Part shown: one piece after another, positions 1 through 6,502 of the stretch
How the letters are laid out: each line of letters begins with the position of its first letter
How positions within the stretch are numbered: position 1 is the stretch's first letter
Origin: Caldanaerovirga acetigignens
Lineage (GTDB): Bacteria > Bacillota > Thermosediminibacteria > Thermosediminibacterales > Thermosediminibacteraceae
NCBI RefSeq assembly: GCF_900142995.1
Contig: NZ_FRCR01000014.1
Location: 1-40,256 of the forward strand
Direction of reading: 5' to 3'
Length of the DNA stretch: 40,256 nt
The notes under the pieces: model-generated
Database searches by the model: none
Seen by the model: the letters and a program-made list of their open reading frames with translations, nothing else
Told to the model about the DNA's origin: nothing
Made by a program: the position numbers and the translations under genes

Positions 1-380
1 ACAGGGAACTTGATGACCCATGTACCTGAAGGCAGCTGATGTATTGAATAGCAGTCCTGCCGCACCATTACCGGAACTATCCGGTCAAATTTGGGCAGGC
101 TGGATTTCTTGCCATTTTTTGTACGGGAAAGGTATGAGCGATAAGCTGAGAGTGCTTTGAGCATGGCGCACTGGAGTGTAGCGCGGTTGAGGTCGAATAG
201 TTCACAGGCTTTGTGGTAGGTTTCCCGGTTTAACTTTGCCCTGCTGGTAGTGTTCAAAGTTTCGGCCTGTTCCAGGAACCAGGTGCAGGCTTTGCGATAT
301 GTCTCCAGCATGCGAACCATCTTCTCCAGTTTGCCTTTGTTTGGGGATAGGAGTTTTACCTTTAGTGTTACTGTCTGCAT
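1..380 (-). CDS. IS200/IS605-family TnpB-type transposase, N-terminal part (cut by window edge)
   Basis: The reading frame starts at an ATG at 380 preceded by a GGAGGAG ribosome binding site and stays open to the left edge (about 126 codons). It begins MQTVTLKVKLLSPNKGK and continues with helical segments rich in Lys/Arg and Tyr (YRKACTWFLEQAE, YHKACELFDLNRATLQ), then SSLPKFDRI, which matches the N-terminal OrfB/TnpB helix-turn-helix region. TnpB proteins are RNA-guided nucleases of IS200/IS605 elements. The RuvC and zinc-finger parts lie outside the window, so activity cannot be judged, and no TnpA is visible here. A CCCGATT/AATCGGG hairpin 70-85 bp upstream may mark the element end. Family assignment is by pattern recognition. 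Confidence 0.75.
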   Translation of the reverse strand, partial: MQTVTLKVKLLSPNKGKLEKMVRMLETYRKACTWFLEQAETLNTTSRAKLNRETYHKACELFDLNRATLQCAMLKALSAYRSYLSRTKNGKKSSLPKFDRIVPVMVRQDCYSIHQLPSGTWVIKFP

Positions 381-448
381 ATAGTATCTCCTCCGGTTTG
401 CTTAAATTTTAGCATAACCAGATAAAAATAGCAAGTCGCCATTCATCT

Positions 449-464
449 CCCGATTAAAATCGGG
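449..464. repeat. Short perfect hairpin, possible IS200/IS605 left-end structure
   Basis: CCCGATT (449-455) and AATCGGG (458-464) pair perfectly around a 2-base loop, inside TTCATCTCCCGATTAAAA. IS200/IS605 elements carry subterminal foot hairpins of this kind recognised by TnpA. The position upstream of the tnpB-like start fits an element end. An alternative is a terminator read on either strand, but the run of T on the right (ggattttt) is about 10 bases away. Confidence 0.4.
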
Positions 465-555
465 GGCATTCTGGCGGGATTTTTGTGATAAAACAAAGGG
501 CAAAAGGTGACTTATGTCGGCGTGCAGAAAAATTTTTTAAAAGGAGGAAAGAAGG

Positions 556-1840
556 ATGGCAGAAAAACGAAACGGATTTCTAGGTTGGTATTTTGGGACA
601 CCTCTTGTGTGGAGAATTCTAATCGCTCTTATATTGGGCGCAATTGTTGGTTTGATTGTTGGTACTAAAATTGCTGTAATAGAACCGTTAGGTACTTTAA
701 TGATCAAATTATTAAAGATGATCATACTTCCTCTAATATTTTCTGCGATTGTAACTGGTGTAGGAGGAATGCCCGCTTCCAAAATTGGAAGAGTTGCGGG
801 AAAAATTTTGTTATATTATCTTGCAACTACGATTTGTGCGGCTACTTTTGGACTTATATTAGCTCAAATATTGAAGCCAGGGCTAGGTTTGTCTATAAGC
901 GGTACTGCAGCCGAAGGAGCTACAGTGCAAACTCCTTCTGTCAGCAGCGTGCTTTTAAACATGGTACCTGATAACGTAGCGGCATCTTTTGCAAATGGGG
1001 CTTATTTACAGGTATTAGTTTTTGCAGTTATTTTTTGGTATCGCAATTTCGATACTTAGAGACACTCAAGATGATAATATAAGAGAAGCTGTACTTACTG
1101 TGTACAAATTCTGTCAAGGTACAGCCGAGTTGATGTTTAAAATTACAAAGGGTGTTCTAGAATATTCTCCGATAGGCGTTTTTGCCTTAATTGCCGTGCT
1201 ATTTGCACAAGAAGGCGCAAAGGTAATTGGGTCTGTTGCTAAATTGATTTTAACATGCTATATAGGTTATGCTTTTCAATTGTTGATTGTATATGGTTTG
1301 CTTTTTACTTTGTTTACAAGATTAAGCTATGCTAAATTTATTGCAAAAGCAAAAGACGCTATGCTTATGGCATTTGCAACAAGAAGTAGCAGTGCAACTT
1401 TGCCACTTACATTAAAAGTTGCAGAGGAAAACTTAGGTGTTTCAAGAAATATCGGCAGTTTTACTCTGCCTCTTGGTTCACAAATAAATTTGGACGGAGA
1501 AGCTTATTATCAGATTATCTCTGTATTTTTTGTAGCTTTCGCAGCGGGAATTCATCTTACGCCTATTCAAAAGTTGATAGTTATTCTAGTTGTCACTATC
1601 GGGACGATGGGAACTGCAGGTATTGCTGGTTCTGGTCCAGTGGTATTATTAGCTGTTATGAATATGGTTGGTCTTAACGTTGAACCAGGAACAGTGGTTG
1701 CTGGAGCCTTTGCATTAGTGCTAGGGATTGATGTTATTCTCGATATGGGTAGGACGATGTGCAATGTTACTGGGGATATGGTAGGTACCTGTATTGTAGC
1801 AAAGTCTGAAGGAATGTTAGATTTAGAGAAATGGGAATAA
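556..1840 (+). pseudogene. DAACS-family (GltP-like) sodium-coupled amino-acid symporter, broken by a one-base frameshift
   Basis: Good RBS (AAGGAGG) before ATG 556. The first 160 codons give the N-terminal half of a dicarboxylate/amino-acid:cation symporter and then run into a stop at 1057-1059. The second half continues in the +1 frame from about 1037 to 1840. The break lies in A1030-T6 (1031-1036); with T5 the text reads VFAVIFGIAIS, as in the family. Conserved elements: HP1 TRSSSATLP, TM7 NLDGE (family NMDGT), HP2 GTAGIAGSGP, TM8 DMGRTMCNVTGD. The Arg used for substrate carboxylate binding is kept, but the NMDGT Thr is Glu. Corrected length would be about 427 aa, normal for the family. Either a real pseudogene or a homopolymer error. 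Its third codon positions look more AT-rich than those of the downstream glycyl radical enzyme gene. Confidence 0.85.
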
Positions 1841-1865
1841 ACAAGTAGAATTTTGTATGGATATC

Positions 1866-1906
1866 GTCTGGAGGCCGTTTATGTTTATAGTAAATGGTCT
1901 CCAGAC
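1866..1906. repeat. Intercistronic 16-bp hairpin
   Basis: GTCTGGAGGCCGTTTA (1866-1881) pairs with TAAATGGTCTCCAGAC (1891-1906), allowing two G-U pairs, around a 9-base loop. It sits between the symporter stop (1840) and the RBS of the next gene. No T-run follows on the plus strand, so a stability or processing hairpin is as likely as a terminator. Confidence 0.55.
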
Positions 1907-1965
1907 ATAGATCTAAAAGCATACTTTCCATGGAAAAAGTTAAGACTGCAAAGGAGATGATTGAA

Positions 1966-2955
1966 ATGCTTCTCATAAGCGCCCAAGAGATGAGACAGGC
2001 TTTTCCCATGGAGGAAGTGATAGTAGCAGTAAAAGAAGCATATAAAATCTTAGCGGAAGGGAAAAGTATAGTACCTTTAAGAACAAACATACCAGTAAAA
2101 AAACATAATGGACAAATACTTTTTATGCCTTCCTATGTAGAAGGCATTGATTTTGCCGGAATAAAGGTAGTGTCTGTATATCCGAAAAATGTTGAAAAAG
2201 GCTTGCCTTCCGTGCCAGCAACCATGATTTTGGTGGACGGTGAAACGGGCGTTGTAAATGCTATAATGGACGGCACATACCTTACAAGGCTTAGAACAGG
2301 AGCAGCTTCTGGGGTTGCGACAGAACTTTTCTCAAATGAAGATGCAAAAAAAGCAATAATTTTCGGTGCGGGCGCCCAGGCAGAGACCCAGATTTGGGCA
2401 TTGCTCTGCGCAAGGAAGCTTGAAGAAGTATACGTCTTTGACGTTGATTTTAACAAAGCAAAGCAGTTTGCCGAACAAATGAATCAAAATTTCAAAAATT
2501 ATGGCGCGACAATAACTGCAGTGGAAAATGCGGACGATGTACTTCCCGAAGTAGATATTATCACGACGGTCACAACATCTAAAAAGCCGGTATTTAATGG
2601 AAAATTAATAAAAAAAGGAGTCCACATAAACGGAATAGGAGCATATACCCCTGAAATGCAGGAAATTCCTGAAGAAGCCATATTAAAAGCCGACAAGATT
2701 TACGTGGACTCAAAAAGCGCGTGCCTCGCCGAAGCAGGAGACCTTATAGTCCCGATAAAAAAAGGGATGATTACAGAAGAAAAAATAACAGGGGATATTG
2801 GAGATTATATAATCGGCAAACTGCCCGGAAGGGAATCAAAGGAAGAAATTACTATTTTTAAATCCGTAGGCTTGGCTGTCCAGGATGTGGTAACCGCTGC
2901 TAGAATCTACGAAAAGGCTTTAAAGCTGGGGTTAGGTAAAAGTATCACCCTTTAG
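1966..2955 (+). CDS. Ornithine cyclodeaminase/mu-crystallin family NAD(P)-dependent enzyme, probably an imine reductase or amino-acid dehydrogenase
   Basis: ATG 1966 is chosen because AAGGAG (1951-1956) lies 9 nt upstream and MLLISAQEMRQAF is the usual family N-terminus; 329 aa fits the family. Seen: conserved Lys67 (AGIKVVSVYPKN), TGAASG, and a Rossmann GAGAQA at 134-139, followed by EEVYVFDVDFNKA. Family members include ornithine cyclodeaminase, archaeal alanine dehydrogenase, and ketimine/pyrroline-2-carboxylate reductases. True ornithine cyclodeaminases have a GADCPGKTE-like motif with a catalytic Asp. Here the matching text is GIGAYTPEMQE (A226-Y227-T228), which argues against cyclodeaminase and for reduction of an imine. 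It lies between the symporter and the glycyl radical enzyme, so it may reduce the cyclic imine made by the latter. Substrate is inferred only. Confidence 0.85.
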   Translation: MLLISAQEMRQAFPMEEVIVAVKEAYKILAEGKSIVPLRTNIPVKKHNGQILFMPSYVEGIDFAGIKVVSVYPKNVEKGLPSVPATMILVDGETGVVNAIMDGTYLTRLRTGAASGVATELFSNEDAKKAIIFGAGAQAETQIWALLCARKLEEVYVFDVDFNKAKQFAEQMNQNFKNYGATITAVENADDVLPEVDIITTVTTSKKPVFNGKLIKKGVHINGIGAYTPEMQEIPEEAILKADKIYVDSKSACLAEAGDLIVPIKKGMITEEKITGDIGDYIIGKLPGRESKEEITIFKSVGLAVQDVVTAARIYEKALKLGLGKSITL

Positions 2956-3065
2956 ATTTATGGTAAGGACCTTTTCCGTATATGATGATCTCTAAAACGA
3001 GACAAATGGTATAAAAATTGGGACAATATCGAGAAATCATGAATTCCTTTCGCTAAAAGTGAAAC

Positions 3066-3081
3066 TGGCATTAAAATTGCA
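3066..3081 (+). promoter_or_regulatory. Sigma-54 (-24/-12) promoter for the glycyl radical enzyme
   Basis: TGGCATTAAAATTGCA matches the sigma-54 consensus TGGCAC-N5-TTGCW with exact spacing (GG at -24, GC at -12), about 48 bp before ATG 3129. Such promoters need an enhancer-binding activator, which is not in the window. Upstream, TTTCGCTAAAAGTGAAA is an imperfect dyad that could be part of an activator site. A similar but degenerate TGG-N10-TTGGG lies at 3006-3021. Confidence 0.65.
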
Positions 3082-3128
3082 TATATAAAAAACTGAAACG
3101 TGATTTTGTTTTAACTGGAGGCGATATT

Positions 3129-5561
3129 ATGGCTATTCCCTGCGATGCCATTGAAAAAGAAATCCAAAAAAGGAGGTCGGCCGTCCGTCCCATAAATGAG
3201 CGGATTGCGAGGCTTCGCGAAGAAAGCGTTAAGGCTCAGGTCAAAATCTCAGCCGAGAGGGCAAAAATCATAACGGAATTTTATAAAAGCGGCATAGCAA
3301 AAGACGAGTCCATTCCTGTGCAGCGCGCCATGGCCTTCAAGTACTTGATGGAGCGGGTGAGCCTGCCGGTGGAAGAAGGCCAGCTTATCGTGGGGCTCAG
3401 GGGGACCGGTCCGCAGGAAGTACCCACCTATCCAGAGATATGCACCCACAGCATGCAGGACCTGGAAATTCTAGATTCCAGGGAAAACATGCCCTACAAA
3501 GTGGATGAAGAGACGAAAAAGCTTTACGAAGAGGAGATAATTCCGTTCTGGAAGGGTAAGACGGTTAGGGAAGAACTTTTTGCGAGCCTTCCGCAGGAAT
3601 GGATCGATGCCTATGAAGCGGGGATATGGACCGAATTCATGGAGCAGAGGGCTCCGGGACATACCGCTGGTGGGGAGAGAATTTTTGAAAAAGGGGTTCT
3701 CGACATAAAAGAGGAGATAAAAAAGAGTATGCAGGAACTCAACCCCGATGATCCCGATTATAAGGAAAAGATGGAAGAATTGAAGGCGATGGACATTGCC
3801 GCCGATGCAATTTTGATCTACGCACAGCGCTATGCCGAAAAATTGGAAAAAATGGCCCAGGAGAAAGAAAACCCCGAGCGCAAAAAAGAGCTTGAAGAAA
3901 TGGCAAGAATCTGCCGCAAAGTTCCCGCACATGCGCCGGAGACATTCTGGGAAGCCCTGCAGCACTACTGGTTCGTTCACGTCGGGGTGGTCTATGAGAC
4001 CAACCCCTGGGATTCCTTCAACCCGGGAAGATTCGACCAGCACCTTTTTCCCTTCTACGAAAAGGATGTAAAAGAAGGAAGGCTCACGAGGGATAAGGCC
4101 AAGGAACTTTTAGAGGCCTTCTGGATAAAGATAAACAACCAGCCGGCGGTGCCCAAAGTAGGAGTTACTGCAGAGGAAAGCTTCACATACAACGACTTTA
4201 CCAAGATAAATATAGGGGGCTTAAAAAAGGACGGCTCAGACGGAGTAAACGAAGTGTCCTACCTGCTATTGGAAGTGCTGGATGAAATGAGGACTCTTCA
4301 GCCGAACACCGCCTTGCTCGTCAGCAATAAAAACCCGGACAGGTTATTGATAAAAGCCCTGCAGGTTGTGGCGCCGGGATTCGGCGAACCGCCGTTTTTC
4401 AACTTCGACGGCGTGATAGTGAAGATGTTGAGGCAGGGCAAGACTCTGGAAGATGCACGGACTTCAGGGGTGAGCGGCTGCGTTGAGACGGGCTCTTTCG
4501 GTAAAGAAGCCTATATACTCACGGGCTACTTCAACCTGCCCAAAATCCTTGAAATTACCCTGAACAACGGAATAGACCCGCAGACCGGCAAAAAGCTGGG
4601 GATTGAAACCGGAGATCCTGCAAACTTCAAATCCTATGAAGAGCTGTGGCAGGCTTTCATGAAGCAGGTGAAGCATTTCATGGACATAAAGATGAAGGGG
4701 AACGACATCATAGAGGAAATATATTCAAGGCAGCTTCCCGTGCCGTTCATGTCGCTTTGGATAGATGACTGCGTGAAAAAAGCAAAGGACTACAATTCCG
4801 GTGGTGCGAGGTACAACACGCAATATGTGCAGCTTGTTGGGCTCGGCACAGTGGCTTTCAGCCTGAGCTCGCTGAAGTACCATGTTTTCGATGAAAAGAC
4901 GACTAGCATGGAAGAATTTATGGAGGCATTAAGGCAAAATTTCGAAGGGAAATACGAGATTTTGAGGCAGAGGATATTGAATAAGACCCCAAGGTACGGG
5001 GAAGATGACGATTACGCCGACGAGATAGCTAAGAGGCTTGTGGATGAGGTAGTCGGGATGATAGAAAGCTACCCGCCGACGCTGGTGAGAAAGGCTTCGA
5101 GAAGGGCGTATTTCCTGCCGACGACGGTCCACGTATATTTTGGCAAGGTCACAGGTGCCACGCCGGACGGCAGAAAAGCCGGTTTTCCGGTGTCCGAGGG
5201 CATATCTCCAGTGCAGGGAAGCGACAGAAGAGGAGTAGCGGCAGTGTTCAGGTCAATTGCAAAGTGCGATTGGGATAAGACCGGAGGGGCGCTTCTAAAT
5301 CAAAAGCTCACGCCAGATTTATTGGAAGGTGAAGAGAACCTCCGGAATCTCGCAAGCCTGATAAGAACGTTCTTCAACATGGGCGGGCATCACGTGCAGT
5401 TCAATGTGGTCAGTGCGGAGCTTTTGAGGGAGGCCCAAAAACGCCCAGCGGATTTCCAGGACCTGATGGTGAGGGTTGCGGGATACAGCGACTACTTCGT
5501 GAATTTGCCGAAGGGACTACAGGAGGAAATAATAGCGAGGACCGAACAAAAGGAATTTTAG
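3129..5561 (+). CDS. Glycyl radical enzyme, HypD-like (hydroxyproline-dehydratase type) subgroup
   Basis: 810 aa, ATG 3129 with upstream ACTGGAGG. The active-site Cys and partner Glu are in SGCVETGSFGKEAY (C451, E453) and the glycyl radical loop is RVAGYSDYF (G785). A substrate-side loop NPWDSFNPGRFDQH is also present. The GCVETG context followed by LTGYFNLPKILEITLNNG and GIETGDP resembles trans-4-hydroxy-L-proline dehydratase (HypD). Pyruvate formate-lyase, glycerol dehydratase and choline lyase differ here (for example GCVEPQ-type text). HypD removes water from hydroxyproline to give pyrroline-5-carboxylate. The downstream activase and upstream imine-reductase-family gene fit a dehydratase giving a cyclic imine. 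The enzyme is cytosolic and oxygen-sensitive. Exact substrate is not proven; class assignment is strong. Confidence 0.9.
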   Translation: MAIPCDAIEKEIQKRRSAVRPINERIARLREESVKAQVKISAERAKIITEFYKSGIAKDESIPVQRAMAFKYLMERVSLPVEEGQLIVGLRGTGPQEVPTYPEICTHSMQDLEILDSRENMPYKVDEETKKLYEEEIIPFWKGKTVREELFASLPQEWIDAYEAGIWTEFMEQRAPGHTAGGERIFEKGVLDIKEEIKKSMQELNPDDPDYKEKMEELKAMDIAADAILIYAQRYAEKLEKMAQEKENPERKKELEEMARICRKVPAHAPETFWEALQHYWFVHVGVVYETNPWDSFNPGRFDQHLFPFYEKDVKEGRLTRDKAKELLEAFWIKINNQPAVPKVGVTAEESFTYNDFTKINIGGLKKDGSDGVNEVSYLLLEVLDEMRTLQPNTALLVSNKNPDRLLIKALQVVAPGFGEPPFFNFDGVIVKMLRQGKTLEDARTSGVSGCVETGSFGKEAYILTGYFNLPKILEITLNNGIDPQTGKKLGIETGDPANFKSYEELWQAFMKQVKHFMDIKMKGNDIIEEIYSRQLPVPFMSLWIDDCVKKAKDYNSGGARYNTQYVQLVGLGTVAFSLSSLKYHVFDEKTTSMEEFMEALRQNFEGKYEILRQRILNKTPRYGEDDDYADEIAKRLVDEVVGMIESYPPTLVRKASRRAYFLPTTVHVYFGKVTGATPDGRKAGFPVSEGISPVQGSDRRGVAAVFRSIAKCDWDKTGGALLNQKLTPDLLEGEENLRNLASLIRTFFNMGGHHVQFNVVSAELLREAQKRPADFQDLMVRVAGYSDYFVNLPKGLQEEIIARTEQKEF

Positions 5562-5590
5562 CTTATTTGATGCTGCAAGGAGGCTTTTAG

Positions 5591-6502
5591 ATGACGAATA
5601 ATGGCTTAATATTCGATATTAAGCGCTTTGCGGTGCACGACGGGCCGGGAATAAGGACCACCGTATTTATGAAAGGCTGTCCTCTCAGGTGCTGGTGGTG
5701 CCACAATCCGGAAGGCATATCGCCCAAAAATGAGTTAATGTTTTTCGAATATAAATGCATTAGGTGTCGTACCTGCGCCGGGGTATGCCCGGCCGGGGCA
5801 ATTTTTTTTGAAAACGAAGGCGGCTTTCCCAAAATTGAAAGAAGCCTTTGCATAGGTTGCGGTATATGTGCCGATGCCTGCCCGACGAATGCGATAAGGC
5901 TCGTCGGGAGGGTAATAAATGTGGAGGAACTTATAGAGGAATTGGAAAGGGACGTGCTCTTTTACGACAAATCCAGCGGTGGCGTTACTTTTTCGGGGGG
6001 AGAGCCACTTGCACAGCCGCATTTTCTAAAAGAAGCCCTAAAAAGGTGCAAGGAGCGCGGCTTTCACACCGCCCTTGACACTTCGGGCTTCGCGCCACGG
6101 GATACCTTTGTAGAGGTTATGGATTATGTGGATTTTTTCCTGTTCGACTTGAAACTCGCAAAGGAGGAGCATCACAAAAAATACACAGGGGTTTCTAATG
6201 AGCCCATAAGGGAAAACCTGAGGCTTCTGGATGATGCGGGAAGGGGAAAGGACGTGCTCCTTCGCCTTCCCGTCATCCCCGGGATTACCGATACAAATGA
6301 AAATATAGAAGGCCTTGTGGAATTCGCATCTTCGTTAAAAGACATAAGGCAAATAGAACTTTTGCCCTTCCACGATGTGAGCGAAAAGTACGCGAGGCTT
6401 TCGAGAGAATACAAAATGCTGGACCATAGCGCACCGCCTCCGGCTACCATGAAGCGCATAAAGGAAGCTTTTGAAAGGGCAGGTTTTAGCGTGAAAGTTT
6501 AA
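5591..6502 (+). CDS. Glycyl radical enzyme activating enzyme (radical SAM)
   Basis: 303 aa, ATG 5591 behind AAGGAGG. The radical SAM cluster motif is C30-P-L-R-C34-W-W-C37 after the DGPGIRTTVF motif typical of GRE activases. An inserted double 4Fe-4S ferredoxin domain has C56/C59/C62/C66 and C87/C90/C93/C97. SAM-binding text TFSGGEPLAQ follows. It would use SAM and an electron to abstract the alpha hydrogen of the glycine (G785) in the protein encoded 29 bp upstream. Co-transcription is likely. Its 3' end overlaps the convergent metH gene by 17 bp (6486-6502). Confidence 0.95.
   Translation: MTNNGLIFDIKRFAVHDGPGIRTTVFMKGCPLRCWWCHNPEGISPKNELMFFEYKCIRCRTCAGVCPAGAIFFENEGGFPKIERSLCIGCGICADACPTNAIRLVGRVINVEELIEELERDVLFYDKSSGGVTFSGGEPLAQPHFLKEALKRCKERGFHTALDTSGFAPRDTFVEVMDYVDFFLFDLKLAKEEHHKKYTGVSNEPIRENLRLLDDAGRGKDVLLRLPVIPGITDTNENIEGLVEFASSLKDIRQIELLPFHDVSEKYARLSREYKMLDHSAPPPATMKRIKEAFERAGFSVKV

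Noticed and set aside
1022-1060. Programmed ribosomal frameshifting in the symporter gene
   Set aside because: No upstream Shine-Dalgarno-like stimulator or downstream pseudoknot is evident, and transporters of this family are not known to use it; an indel is simpler.
3006-3021. Second sigma-54-like element TGGTATAAAAATTGGG
   Set aside because: The invariant GC of the -12 box is GG; it is probably chance similarity in an AT-rich leader.
3471-4043. A 190-codon open frame antisense to the glycyl radical enzyme
   Set aside because: Low-complexity Phe/Leu-rich product without RBS; explained as a shadow of a highly conserved sense gene.
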